64,000 bases of DNA, taken from assembly GCA_947501805.1 (NCBI GenBank), contig CANMXJ010000019.1:1-64000 (forward strand). The letters run 5' to 3'. Within the stretch, counting starts at the first letter, position 1. Each line of letters opens with the position of its first letter. The notes under the pieces were generated by a model. It ran no database searches, was not told where the DNA came from, and was given only the letters and a program-made list of their open reading frames with translations. Made by a program: the position numbers and the translations under genes. This DNA comes from an uncultured Sulfitobacter sp. (GTDB lineage Bacteria; Pseudomonadota; Alphaproteobacteria; Rhodobacterales; Rhodobacteraceae). Below are positions 8,750 through 16,706 of the stretch, piece after piece.

Positions 8750-10882
8750 TTAAGCGGCGTCGCTCATGAACGCGGGCAGGATGTCCGCGTCGTCAGCCGG
8801 GGAGACTGAGTCAACTTCTACCGAGTTGGGTTTCGCCTGATCGGCCTTTTCATCGCCAACAGCCATTCCATCTGGCAACCAGCGCGATGTCTTGGCAGCG
8901 GCCTGTGCCGTCAAACCAGCCGCCTCTTGCGGCGTGTCGCAGAATGCTTGCTCCATGGATTTTGCGATCTCGGCTTTGCGCAATCCCGACTTATCGTCAG
9001 CCCAACGATCATCAATCAACGCCTTTGCCATATCGAGCGCATGGTCTTTCTTTACGCGACCCCAATAGGCATCGGCCGTTGGGCGCCAGCAGGCGGCCAC
9101 ATCCACATTGAGACGGGATCCAATCGCCTCGATCACGGCGCTTGCGCCGGTATCGTTGGAGAGCTGTTGGTTCAGCGCATAAGCCGCACACCACGCGAAC
9201 AACGCCTGTTTGTCAGGCTCAGGCAGCGCGGACATTTGGGCGAAATCTCCAGGTGCCTTGGCCTCCAGCCACGCAATGTTGAGACCGTCATTGAGCGCCT
9301 CAAGCATGCGTTCAGCGACAGTGTCTTTCAGGGTCTCCCGTGAGGCTGTTGTCGTCGCAGGTCGCAGCGACAGATCAAGCGGTGACTGGCTGCGGTGGTT
9401 GCCAAGGACAGAAATGACCATCGCATAGAGCATCGCGTCATAGGCGGTGCCATAATCAGCCGCCAAATGCGCCCGAATGATCTGATGCCGCGTCGCTCGC
9501 AGATCGTCAGCCAATGAGCGAGGGATGCCCTGTTCCTTTCGCGCAGTTTCCGTCGCATTTATCGGCAACTCAGAGCGTTGCATTGCTTGGGGCAGTTCAA
9601 TGTTTGGCCCTGTTGAAACTGCATCCTCATTATTAGATGCGCTTTCTTCGCCAAGCTGATCTGACGGTGTTGCTTCAGGCTCTGGAAGGTCCTCTGGACG
9701 GACCAAACCGGTTTCCAGGCGCGGCTCACCATTGTGGGAAATGCTCACGATACATCCGGCGACTTTATGATCTTCGTCGGTGTAAGCAACGTTTGCTTCC
9801 TGGATCGCCTCGATCTCGCGGATGCGTTTCCAGATCTGATCTTCTTCTTCCTGAAGTTCCTCTGTCCACGTCTGCTCATCGTAATTCGCTTCCAGGACGG
9901 CGTGACGGTTTTCCAGTTTGGTCTTTTCGGCGGCGAGCTTCGGATCGGGATCGAGCGGTTGGGGATAGATCCGGCCGTATGGACGAAAGCTATCGTAGTC
10001 AACGTCCAGACAGGCCTCCGCCCATTTCCACGTCTTAGTCGCGTCTTTGGCCAAACCCTGCAATTTATCCATCGCAAGTTTCTCGAGCAGGTCCGGATCC
10101 TCCAGATGCATCGCGTCGCGTTCAGCGAAGAGGTCCTCGATGACAGATCCGCCGGCCTGCTTGTATGCGTCGATACCGACGAACAGAGCCAGTTTGGAGC
10201 AGCCGGAATAGGATTTCTGGGTGAGATGATTCCGGATCGAATGGGGGGACGGGTTGTAGTGTTGCTTAACCACCTCCCACGCTTCATTCTGGCGGGCATG
10301 ATCGTCGGTCAATGTGAAGGCCATGACGCAATCGAGAGACATTTCACCGTCCCGAAAGACCTGCATCAAGTCGGGTGACACCGAGGCGAGCTTGAGACGC
10401 CGGCGCACGAGATCGTTGGTAATCCCGAACCGTTTTGCAATTTCGTCCTCAGAGCGACCCTTCTTGCGCAATGCAGCAAAGGCCTCGAACTGGTCGGCGG
10501 CATGCATCGCCGCGCGGATCATGTTTTCTGCAGCGGATGTGTCTTCGGCTTGATCCGGGTCTTCGATCGAACAAGAAATTGGATGGTCGGGTTTGATGAT
10601 CTTATCTTTGGCCAGCTTGTTCAGGGCCGCCAACCGTCGCCCGCCGGCATGCACATGGAATTTCGTGCCAACCTTGTGAACGAGCAGGTTCTGTTTGAGG
10701 CCGGTCTCTTTAATACTGGCGTAGAGTTCGGCGTCCTGGTCATCGTTCACCGGTGTCTTGCGGACGTTCTTAGGGCTGATCACAAGCTTGTTGAGTGGGA
10801 TCATTTGCGGTTCCAGTTCTGGTAAGCAGGCAGCGCCAGCCGCCTTGGACTTTGCTGCGGATTTGGATTTAGGGTTGGTCAT
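8750..10882 (-). CDS. ParB-like partition/nuclease-family protein (710 aa)
   Basis: The N-terminal third is ParB-like. A ParB/sulfiredoxin-fold domain at about 25-130 contains the HAGGRRLAAL motif and is preceded by IPLNKLVISPKNVRK. A helix-turn-helix follows near 155-180 (SEDEIAKRFGITNDLVRRRLK). The remaining 500 residues are charged and low in recognisable motifs. The protein is about twice the length of plasmid-partition ParB, and no ParA lies next to it in the window, so a role as an accessory plasmid DNA-binding protein is as likely as true segregation. GGAGCTCTCCG precedes the ATG, and a long hairpin-bearing leader lies upstream. Confidence 0.8.
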   Translation of the reverse strand: MTNPKSKSAAKSKAAGAACLPELEPQMIPLNKLVISPKNVRKTPVNDDQDAELYASIKETGLKQNLLVHKVGTKFHVHAGGRRLAALNKLAKDKIIKPDHPISCSIEDPDQAEDTSAAENMIRAAMHAADQFEAFAALRKKGRSEDEIAKRFGITNDLVRRRLKLASVSPDLMQVFRDGEMSLDCVMAFTLTDDHARQNEAWEVVKQHYNPSPHSIRNHLTQKSYSGCSKLALFVGIDAYKQAGGSVIEDLFAERDAMHLEDPDLLEKLAMDKLQGLAKDATKTWKWAEACLDVDYDSFRPYGRIYPQPLDPDPKLAAEKTKLENRHAVLEANYDEQTWTEELQEEEDQIWKRIREIEAIQEANVAYTDEDHKVAGCIVSISHNGEPRLETGLVRPEDLPEPEATPSDQLGEESASNNEDAVSTGPNIELPQAMQRSELPINATETARKEQGIPRSLADDLRATRHQIIRAHLAADYGTAYDAMLYAMVISVLGNHRSQSPLDLSLRPATTTASRETLKDTVAERMLEALNDGLNIAWLEAKAPGDFAQMSALPEPDKQALFAWCAAYALNQQLSNDTGASAVIEAIGSRLNVDVAACWRPTADAYWGRVKKDHALDMAKALIDDRWADDKSGLRKAEIAKSMEQAFCDTPQEAAGLTAQAAAKTSRWLPDGMAVGDEKADQAKPNSVEVDSVSPADDADILPAFMSDAA

Positions 10883-10930
10883 CGGAGAGCTCCTTTAAGA
10901 GCCGGACCGGGAGAGCCTCTCTCTCCCTAC

Positions 10931-10952
10931 AAAGCCCGGCAACCCGGGCTTT
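10931..10952 (-). repeat. perfect hairpin in the ParB-like gene leader
   Basis: AAAGCCCGG (10931-10939) and CCGGGCTTT (10944-10952) are perfect nine-base arms around CAAC. The hairpin lies about 50 bases upstream of the ParB-like start codon and is followed on the minus strand by an AGGGAGAGAGAGGCTCTCCC stretch that can also fold. It occupies the same place as the leader repeats of the neighbouring genes but differs in sequence. Confidence 0.55.
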
Positions 10953-11274
10953 CCTTCCTCTGTCTCTCTGCAGCATCGGCAACGGCGCGGAGCAAACGAT
11001 CAACGTACGGCGTCTTGTACTCTGCTTGCGGCCCGAAAACCAAATTTACAGTAACTCTAGATGGGGCAGGGAGCTTTCATCGCGAATAAATCAATGTGAA
11101 TCCGCCGGCAGCTCTATTGAAGCGAGTTGGCTAAGAAGCAAATGTGCTATTAAAATTTTACCGTTTGATAGACTTCTGATAATCATACTTATGTTAAATT
11201 ATTTGCAAACATGCTGATGTTAATCGCTCGACCATATCAGAGAACAGTCGCGTCATCTTACGTTCCGTTCTGCC
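10953..11274. other. gene-free boundary between plasmid block and metal region
   Basis: No convincing gene is visible. The part from about 11140 to 11220 is clearly richer in A and T than its surroundings and includes the palindrome TAAAATTTTA at 11151-11160. A promoter for the ParB-like gene is expected here, but I could not identify a reliable one. Confidence 0.4.
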
Positions 11275-12171
11275 TCAAGGCCTTTGGTCTGATAATCGGT
11301 CGATCTCTAGATTGCTGTGCCGAACCAGGGCCGTCAGCGCTGATCGGGACTGCAATATCGCGCGTGTGCCAGCCGCGGCACATCGGCGTTTGTGCCTGAA
11401 TTCTAGGACTCCGACCGGTGGATCAATGACTGGACGAATGACCAAGTCTGCAGACTTGAAACGAAGTTGCGTGTGTTCATTCTGGCAAATCTCCAGCGCG
11501 CGGATCATGGCTTGCACCCCGTTAGAAGGCCTCTGTTGAACAAGGTTCGTTGCAGCATCGATAACGATGACCAGATCTGCCCCGGCATCACGCACCACAT
11601 CAACTGGGGCTAGATCGCAGTAACCGCCATCCACCAGAATGCGGCCGTCGATTTCGGCCGGGGGCAGAATTCCGGCCAAGGCAGCGCTCGCATACAGCGC
11701 GTCGGTCGCTGGCCCTGACCCAAAAGTAACCCGCTCGCCACTCACTATATCTGTCGCTGTCGCAAAGATGGGTATGCGGCCCGCTTCGAGGGGTTTGTTC
11801 AGGGTTAGGTCGGATAGGACCGCGCGGCCCCAATCGGCAGTCGGCTGCCCGACGCCCCAGCCAAAGTACATTCCTGTAATTGCTTTCTGCGCAACTCTCA
11901 GGTTCTTGACGTAATTCATCATGCCGGGGGTCGAAAAATCCGGTAACGGCGGAAAGCCAGAAATGTCCATATTGATCAGCGTATCGTACCAATCGTCATT
12001 CAGGGCATAGGTCGCGCCGACAGCGGCCCCCATCGACACGCCAACAATGAAATCTGGATAGATTCCAATGTGATTGAGCGCACGCAGCGCACCAACATGG
12101 GCAAAGCCACGTGCGCCGCCACCAGACAAGACCACCCCCAACCGGCGTTTCTCAGTTCGTTCACTGCCCAT
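11275..12171 (-). CDS. patatin-like phospholipase (RssA-type)
   Basis: This 298-residue bacterial patatin has a Ser-Asp dyad: the oxyanion glycine-rich loop SGGGARGFAH near residue 15, the nucleophile elbow GVSMG near 43 and the DGG aspartate in ILVDGGYCD near 160. It would hydrolyse lipid acyl esters; the natural substrate is unknown. No signal peptide is visible. I chose the third ATG (12171) because GGAGG stands eight bases before it; upstream GTG/ATG codons fall in or ahead of the ribosome site. It is the last gene of a minus-strand run that includes two sigma-related genes. Confidence 0.85.
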   Translation of the reverse strand: MGSERTEKRRLGVVLSGGGARGFAHVGALRALNHIGIYPDFIVGVSMGAAVGATYALNDDWYDTLINMDISGFPPLPDFSTPGMMNYVKNLRVAQKAITGMYFGWGVGQPTADWGRAVLSDLTLNKPLEAGRIPIFATATDIVSGERVTFGSGPATDALYASAALAGILPPAEIDGRILVDGGYCDLAPVDVVRDAGADLVIVIDAATNLVQQRPSNGVQAMIRALEICQNEHTQLRFKSADLVIRPVIDPPVGVLEFRHKRRCAAAGTRAILQSRSALTALVRHSNLEIDRLSDQRP

Positions 12172-12227
12172 GATCATCACCTCCATCACAGACGAATTCG
12201 GTCAGGCTGGTCAAGGCAATGGTTTCC

Positions 12228-12347
12228 TCACAGTTGCGCTGTTTCAGTTTCGCCTGTAGCCGCATCGACCAAGTGCATAGTTTCCGCACTACCTTCTTTG
12301 GCCCGATCAATGCTCACCACGGCAGCCCTTGGATTGAACACAAGCAT
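12228..12347 (-). CDS. small hypothetical protein (39 aa)
   Basis: An ATG at 12347 with GGAG seven bases upstream opens a 39-residue frame. It begins MLVFNPRAAVVSID and continues through a hydrophilic stretch with HLVDAATGE to TGA at 12228. Composition and ribosome site look like a real small gene, and it lies in the same direction as its neighbours between the region-4 sigma-like gene and the patatin gene. The family is not recognised. Confidence 0.4.
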   Translation of the reverse strand: MLVFNPRAAVVSIDRAKEGSAETMHLVDAATGETETAQL

Positions 12348-12465
12348 CGTCGTTCTCCGTAGAGCCATGATCGGCTTCGCGCACATCGCCATATCCTACA
12401 TTAATTACTGGCTTCTAAGATACGTAGACGTGTTGGACTTGGTGACATTACAGCCCGCAGCAAAT

Positions 12466-12774
12466 TCAGGAGTCTGGGTTACTCCTTAGAAGGCAATCAC
12501 AACCTGCAAAGCCATGCTGGGGGCAGATCATTTGCATCTCGCCAAATCGTTTCTTTAGACTCTGTCGCCCAGCGGCAAGACACGCGGTTACATCGCGCAT
12601 ACTAAGTCCCAGTTTTTCTGCAACTAGTTGCGCCGATGCACCTTCCACATCAATGGCATGAACTACCATCGCTTGTTCCGGTGGGAGCGTCGGCAAGAGC
12701 AAGTCGACGCAGTCGCATATCAATGCCTCTAGTTCATCGTCATGTACTAGATCTGGCTTGCCTGGAAGTTTCAC
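12466..12774 (-). CDS. sigma-70 region-4-only protein with cysteine motifs
   Basis: This 102-residue protein corresponds to the C-terminal half of an ECF sigma factor. It has a helix-turn-helix typical of sigma region 4 (LVAEKLGLSMRDVTACLAAGRQSLKKRF, residues about 52-79) but no region 2. A CDC pair precedes region 4 (near residue 20), and the C-terminus carries CPQHGFAGCDC. The two full ECF factors in the window have the same arrangement with C-x2-C-x7-C-x-C; here histidine replaces the second cysteine. It may be a regulator that competes with or helps a sigma factor, or a degraded one. The start is GTG at 12774, nine bases after GAGG. It follows the ECF gene at 12971-13600. Confidence 0.7.
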   Translation of the reverse strand: MKLPGKPDLVHDDELEALICDCVDLLLPTLPPEQAMVVHAIDVEGASAQLVAEKLGLSMRDVTACLAAGRQSLKKRFGEMQMICPQHGFAGCDCLLRSNPDS

Positions 12775-12785
12775 GAGAGCATTCC

Positions 12786-12914
12786 TCAGATTACTTTACA
12801 ACAGATCATTCGCCACGCGGTTTCCAAGTTCTTCGAGCCCGTGTCCCTAAAGGAGCGTCGCGGCGGTGGATCGAAGGTTCTGGCCTTACGATGGTTTTCA
12901 CGTCTTCCAGCCAT
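12786..12914 (-). CDS. possible small protein (42 aa)
   Basis: An ATG at 12914 with GGGGG upstream opens a basic 42-residue frame. It begins MAGRRENHRKARTFDPPPRR, contains FRDTGSKNLETAW and ends MICCKVI. Its TGA at 12788-12786 runs directly into the GAGG ribosome site of the region-4 gene, which would suit coupled translation. No family is recognised, and it could be chance. Confidence 0.3.
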   Translation of the reverse strand: MAGRRENHRKARTFDPPPRRSFRDTGSKNLETAWRMICCKVI

Positions 12915-12970
12915 TAATGCCCCCTAAGAAAAACGTTTTTTGAGAAGAAGTCGCATGCCCTCACCAATCC

Positions 12971-13600
12971 TTATGCCTTTGCTACCAATTTAGTCCGGTT
13001 CGGGATCGGAAAGGGCGATACATCGCGAGAATGATCACAGTCGCATTGCATAAACTGGCCGTCGCCGCAGACTGGACAAATCTCTGCGATCTTTTTCTTC
13101 AACGCAGTTCGGCTGCGGTGTGCGCGCACACGTAAGGTGTTTAGGTTAATGCCTAGGTCAGCCGCAATCGCGATACGTGGCTCGTCATGCAATTCAAGCC
13201 GTGACAATAATTCGGCTTGCGCGGGCTCCAGTTTCTGCATGGCTGCAGCAATGCAACTGCAGGCCGGTTCACCAAGATTTTCTGCCGCAGGCTCAAGAAC
13301 CTTGACCTCGATGGCATAGGCTTGAGCGCCCCTACTTCGGGTCGCCCGACGCCGATAGTGATCAATCAGCGTGTGCCGCAACGTGGTGCCCAGCCAAGCA
13401 TCCAGTCGCTCGCCGCTATTGATCGACCTGTGATTGCGTAGAACCTTGATGCAGAAGTCCTGAAAGACATCCTCTGCGTCCTGCGGAGAGTTCAGGCGTT
13501 TACGAAGAAAGCCCAGAAATTTTTTACGGCATTCGATGAGTTTTGCCTCGGCCTCACGACGCGAGACCTCTTTTGTTGGGTGTTTTGGTTCAGCGAACAT
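12971..13600 (-). CDS. ECF sigma factor with C-terminal Cys-rich domain (CorE-like)
   Basis: This 209-residue extracytoplasmic-function sigma factor has region 2 with SPQDAEDVFQDFCIKVLRN and WLGTTLRHTLIDHYRRR, and region 4 with IAADLGINLNTLRVRAHRSRTALKKKI. Two cysteine features are unusual. A CSC pair sits in the linker before region 4, and a C-terminal CPVCGDGQFMQCDC motif has C-x2-C-x7-C-x-C spacing. The Myxococcus CorE (ECF44) group has a similar linker CxC and Cys-rich tail, which senses copper directly without an anti-sigma factor. No anti-sigma gene is adjacent here. AAAGGAGCGAAAC precedes the ATG. It lies downstream of a DUF2946-like secreted protein. Confidence 0.85.
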   Translation of the reverse strand: MFAEPKHPTKEVSRREAEAKLIECRKKFLGFLRKRLNSPQDAEDVFQDFCIKVLRNHRSINSGERLDAWLGTTLRHTLIDHYRRRATRSRGAQAYAIEVKVLEPAAENLGEPACSCIAAAMQKLEPAQAELLSRLELHDEPRIAIAADLGINLNTLRVRAHRSRTALKKKIAEICPVCGDGQFMQCDCDHSRDVSPFPIPNRTKLVAKA

Positions 13601-13629
13601 GTTTCGCTCCTTTCACATGGTTTGTGCAG

Positions 13630-13646
13630 CATCGACAAAATCGATG
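13630..13646 (-). repeat. short hairpin between the DUF2946-like and ECF genes
   Basis: CATCGA (13630-13635) and TCGATG (13641-13646) form perfect six-base arms with a five-base loop in the 53-base spacer ahead of the ECF sigma gene. It is too small to call a terminator. Confidence 0.3.
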
Positions 13647-13653
13647 CAGGCGA

Positions 13654-14019
13654 TCAGACCTGTGAAAGTGTTCGAGGTGGTTGGAAGGGCAGATTTCCTG
13701 CCTGGGATGGCAGGTAACTGGCTAGATGGAAGAGCTGCAGCGCAAAATGAAAGCGCGTCAAAGCCAAGTTGTTACTCGGGAGAATAACGAACATGCAACT
13801 GTGTCCAGCATGGCAGCCTGTTTCTGCAGTAGAGACGGCATGGCCGTCATCCCCCAAACCCAAAACTGTATCTGAGGTGATGGAAACCTGTGTGGGCAGA
13901 ACGCGATGATCAAGTTTTGAAGAGTGCGCCAAAGCTGAGAAAAGAATGGCCAAGATCGCAGCAGTAACTGTTACTGTGCGCATCCATATAACCCAATTTC
14001 TCTGCATTGATCTAAACAT
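13654..14019 (-). CDS. secreted DUF2946-like protein with GCHAGHSC motif
   Basis: The N-terminus of this 121-residue protein is hydrophobic (VTVTAAILAILFSALAHS) and reads as a signal peptide or anchor. The mature part has a CHAGHSC motif near residue 69, a hydrophobic FVILP segment, and a proline-rich end (FQPPRTLSQV). The same layout of short Cys motif, hydrophobic stretch and terminal PP motif is seen in the protein at 57519-57923 and in DUF2946-type small proteins found beside copper genes. A periplasmic metal-binding role is inferred. It precedes the CorE-like sigma gene on the same strand. An alternative start is the methionine at residue 13. Confidence 0.55.
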   Translation of the reverse strand: MFRSMQRNWVIWMRTVTVTAAILAILFSALAHSSKLDHRVLPTQVSITSDTVLGLGDDGHAVSTAETGCHAGHSCMFVILPSNNLALTRFHFALQLFHLASYLPSQAGNLPFQPPRTLSQV

Positions 14020-14225
14020 ACATCCTGACTCTTGTTTTCTAACACTTCGAGATTTAGCACCAGATGCGAAAGAACGACTTGATTTGGATCAATCTTCGAT
14101 GTCGTCCCTGCTTGGAGACAATACGCATGGTAACCTTATTCGTTGCTTGTCTGTTCATGGTAGCGGTTTCACCGTAAGACGAATTTGCTACCCGTCTTGA
14201 GTTCCATAAAAACATCAGGTTTGAC

Positions 14226-14699
14226 ATGTCATTATCCGTCACAGTCCCGCGTCGTTTGCCTCCAGAGGTCGATCTGCTTGTATTGTCATTCTTGGGGCAT
14301 TTCACATGGGAAATACTGCAGGCACCCTTATACGCTAGCCTTGGAAAAACTGATCATTTTGTTGGTATTGCCATCTGTCTACAGGCAACATTTGGCGATC
14401 TGGCCATCGCGCTTGCTGCATTCTGGGGCGCTGCTTTCGTAGGCAAAGGCCGAGACTGGTTTGCGAGGACAGGTCCTGTTGCCGTCGCTGCCATTTTTGC
14501 AATTGGGCTGCTGGTGACCGTTGGACTTGAATACCTTCATACAGAAGTGACGGGCCGTTGGGCCTATGACGGGGTTATGCCACGCCTACCATTTGTGGCC
14601 ACCGGCTTGTCCCCGATCTTGCAATGGGTGTTTGTTCCTATGTTGGTACTTTGGTACATGCGCCGATTGATGCCAAGGATTTCGGAAACATTCCAGTAA
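14226..14699 (+). CDS. four-helix membrane protein of unknown function
   Basis: This 157-residue hydrophobic protein has about four membrane segments: LLVLSFLGHFTWEILQ near 17-32, an alanine-rich one near 50-70, VAAIFAIGLLVTVGLEYL near 86-103 and ILQWVFVPMLVLWYM near 130-146. Conserved-looking polar residues inside or near membranes include HFTWE, EYLHTE and TGLSPILQW. I cannot assign a family with confidence. The start follows a weak AGG-containing ribosome site. It is transcribed away from the minus-strand DUF2946/ECF genes, so 14020-14225 should hold divergent promoters. Confidence 0.6.
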   Translation: MSLSVTVPRRLPPEVDLLVLSFLGHFTWEILQAPLYASLGKTDHFVGIAICLQATFGDLAIALAAFWGAAFVGKGRDWFARTGPVAVAAIFAIGLLVTVGLEYLHTEVTGRWAYDGVMPRLPFVATGLSPILQWVFVPMLVLWYMRRLMPRISETFQ

Positions 14700-14858
14700 G
14701 ACCGCGCAAATCTGAGCCAATGTATTTGGCGTATAGCGCTTGTGTTGAAGCCGGCGGCTGTAATGTTTCGGAGCAAGGAGCGTCTTAAGTTCAAGAGCCG
14801 CTGATATGCATCGGACTTTTCGGCGGTCAGAACTTAAAGCGCAAAAGGCGAAACAGAC
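14700..14858. other. intergenic stretch with inverted repeat
   Basis: No gene is seen. TTAAGTTC (14785-14792) and GAACTTAA (14830-14837) are perfect eight-base arms separated by 37 bases. Within the loop the segments AGCCGCTGA and TCGGCGGTCA are partly complementary, so a larger imperfect stem is possible. Its role is unknown. Confidence 0.35.
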
Positions 14859-15005
14859 ATGAACGCATCAGATACGGCCAACCCTGATCCCCTGACTCTT
14901 CAAAGTGGTGAAAAACAAAGAGCGCGTGTAACCTTTCCGCCATTAGATCAACCAATGCCTGCCAAACTGCACAGTTCTACGCTAACGTTGGTCCTACCCA
15001 TTTAA
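14859..15005 (+). CDS. possible small protein (48 aa)
   Basis: An ATG at 14859, ten bases after AAGGCG, opens a 48-residue hydrophilic frame that starts MNASDTANPDPLTL and ends STLTLVLPI. It runs to TAA 21 bases before the lipoprotein gene on the same strand. Direction and spacing fit a small operon, but no family is recognised and it may be chance. Confidence 0.3.
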   Translation: MNASDTANPDPLTLQSGEKQRARVTFPPLDQPMPAKLHSSTLTLVLPI

Positions 15006-15026
15006 CAAATTTAAGAGATCATACCC

Positions 15027-15317
15027 ATGAAAATGCAGTTCTTCCTTAGTGTAGGCGCTTTAACTCTGTTGGCGGCGTGTGGCAGTGTCCAAAGCTCGGA
15101 CAGCGCTCCGTCGGATGGGTTCATAAAGGAACTACCCGAGGGTGTGCTTGCCATCGTTGCACCCTACCAAGATTTGAACGCTGTCCGGATCGACCCAGTG
15201 GATGGGTGTTTTATCTATCGTCACAATGGGCCGGTTGAGACGACCTTTCTGCCACTACGGTCCGTAAATGGTCGTCCAATCTGCACGCGCCCTGCCGACG
15301 TGCCAATGGTAACCTGA
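15027..15317 (+). CDS. small lipoprotein (96 aa)
   Basis: The N-terminus MKMQFFLSVGALTLLAACGS is a lipoprotein signal peptide with lipobox LAAC, so mature cysteine 18 would be lipidated. The mature part has two further cysteines (DGCFIYRHNG and RPICTRPAD). No catalytic motif is visible. The start ATG lies ten bases after an AAGAGAT-like ribosome site. The function is unknown. It is convergent with the L,D-transpeptidase gene. Confidence 0.65.
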   Translation: MKMQFFLSVGALTLLAACGSVQSSDSAPSDGFIKELPEGVLAIVAPYQDLNAVRIDPVDGCFIYRHNGPVETTFLPLRSVNGRPICTRPADVPMVT

Positions 15318-15356
15318 ATCTTTAGGGATAAATATATGAGAGCAGCGGCGGCTCCG

Positions 15357-16022
15357 TTAGCTTTGCGCCGTTACGCCATCTTCTGGAGGATACAAGAACG
15401 CCGTCGATCCACTTGTTACCTGTTCAAAAAGGCCATTTATGTGGGCCATTACCATACGAACGCATCCCGAACTGGCGCGGCCCCCAATCGAACTCGGGCT
15501 TGGCGTTCCATGGATGCGTAAATACGTGTCGCGATTACCGACAAATAGATAGAATGCGCGCGATCCCAGCGGATTTGTCGGGCCTGCATCCATGCCGTCG
15601 GCATGCTGTTGATAGAGTTCAGGATCACGTTCAATCATAGACGCTGTGGGCGTCCAAATCGGCCATTTGGCCTTCCGCTGTATCAAGTATGTACCCGGTT
15701 CATAAAGGTTCCCGCGCGCGATAGCGACTCCGTAGCGCATTGCAGTACCATCTGTACGGATATGATAGAGATAGCGTGCCACTGCATCCACATGGATATC
15801 ACCGGGCGTGAGCCCATAGTTGGCCTCAACAATCTGCGGCAAGAACCGCCGATGGAAACCCCAAGGATTTGATGTCGCCGGATCGTAGTTGGGCGGCGTC
15901 ACCTGTGCATCCCACGCGTCCCATTTTGATCTATCAGAAGTGGCTGCGGCCATAGCAGAATTTGCTATCGGAGCCGAAAATAAGGCGGCTGTAGTGATTA
16001 CAAAGTGACGTCTCGTTAGCAT
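15357..16022 (-). CDS. L,D-transpeptidase (YkuD domain), Tat-type signal
   Basis: The signature is the YkuD catalytic block HGTP...SSGCVRM near residue 190, with the nucleophile cysteine and the upstream histidine. This family makes 3-3 peptidoglycan crosslinks or attaches proteins to peptidoglycan in the periplasm. The N-terminus, from MLTRRHFVITTAALF, has a twin-arginine signal (RR at 4-5) with an AMAA cleavage region, so a folded protein may be exported. I chose the ATG at 16022 over the one 27 bases upstream because it puts the twin arginine near the N-terminus. It follows the TlpA gene after 132 bases, and peptidoglycan repair after metal damage is one possible link. Confidence 0.85.
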   Translation of the reverse strand: MLTRRHFVITTAALFSAPIANSAMAAATSDRSKWDAWDAQVTPPNYDPATSNPWGFHRRFLPQIVEANYGLTPGDIHVDAVARYLYHIRTDGTAMRYGVAIARGNLYEPGTYLIQRKAKWPIWTPTASMIERDPELYQQHADGMDAGPTNPLGSRAFYLFVGNRDTYLRIHGTPSPSSIGGRASSGCVRMVMAHINGLFEQVTSGSTAFLYPPEDGVTAQS

Positions 16023-16154
16023 AGGCTTGCCGTCCTCATTTATTAGCATTGCACAGGCTCAAGATCAGAAACCGGTATTCTCGGCTGAATGGCTAATCAA
16101 GAATGCGTGTCTCAACCGGTTGCATGGCTCGAAGTCACAAGAAAGCCCATACAT

Positions 16155-16706
16155 TCACTCATCGATGTATTTCTTGCCGCCCATCTGCGTTTCAAAGAAG
16201 GCCAATGCCTCAGCGCTGTCCCAATCCGCAGGTCCCGGTTTGCGCCCAATTTCCTGCCCCTGCGGGTCGATCAAGAGAGTTGTGGGCATTGCTAATATAC
16301 CAAGTTTACGCGTTGCCGATCCTGTTTCATCGATAAAAATTTGGGTCTCATCCAAGCCGAGCTCTTGGTATAGGCCACGAACGTTCGCCAGTCGACCTGC
16401 ATCAGTCGACAAGGCAACCACCAGAAACTGATCCCCGCCAAGCTCCTGCTGGAGGCCTTGCAAGTCCGGCAATTCTTTGCGGCAAGGTGGACACCAAGTC
16501 GCCCAGACGTTCAGAAGAACGTACTTCCCCTTAAAATCGTCGAGAGTGAGTGGATTTCCAGACGCATCACTGAACGCAATGGCTGGGACAGGTTTGGGTG
16601 TGGAGTGTATGCCGAAAAGGAACTTTCCACCCTGGGCGAAAGCTGTTCCAGTGAGAAGCACGAAAAGGGCGGTAAAAAGAGTGTATCGGCGCATCCATCC
16701 ATTCAT
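16155..16706 (-). CDS. TlpA/ResA-type thioredoxin-like protein
   Basis: This 183-residue protein has a cleavable signal peptide (MRRYTLFTALFVLLTGTAFA). Its redoxin domain contains the active-site WATWCPPCRKELPDL near residue 90 and the cis-proline stretch AMPTTLLIDPQG near 140. Such proteins are periplasmic thiol-disulfide reductants for cytochrome c maturation or copper-centre assembly. The start overlaps the stop of the BNR-repeat gene (ATGA), so the two are coupled. The upstream protein contains a CTCC motif that could be its substrate; that link is inference. Confidence 0.88.
   Translation of the reverse strand: MNGWMRRYTLFTALFVLLTGTAFAQGGKFLFGIHSTPKPVPAIAFSDASGNPLTLDDFKGKYVLLNVWATWCPPCRKELPDLQGLQQELGGDQFLVVALSTDAGRLANVRGLYQELGLDETQIFIDETGSATRKLGILAMPTTLLIDPQGQEIGRKPGPADWDSAEALAFFETQMGGKKYIDE

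Noticed and set aside
12070-12489. Plus-strand open frame of 139 residues
   Set aside because: It runs opposite to the patatin gene and the small 12228-12347 gene, has no family-like sequence and is best explained as a shadow.
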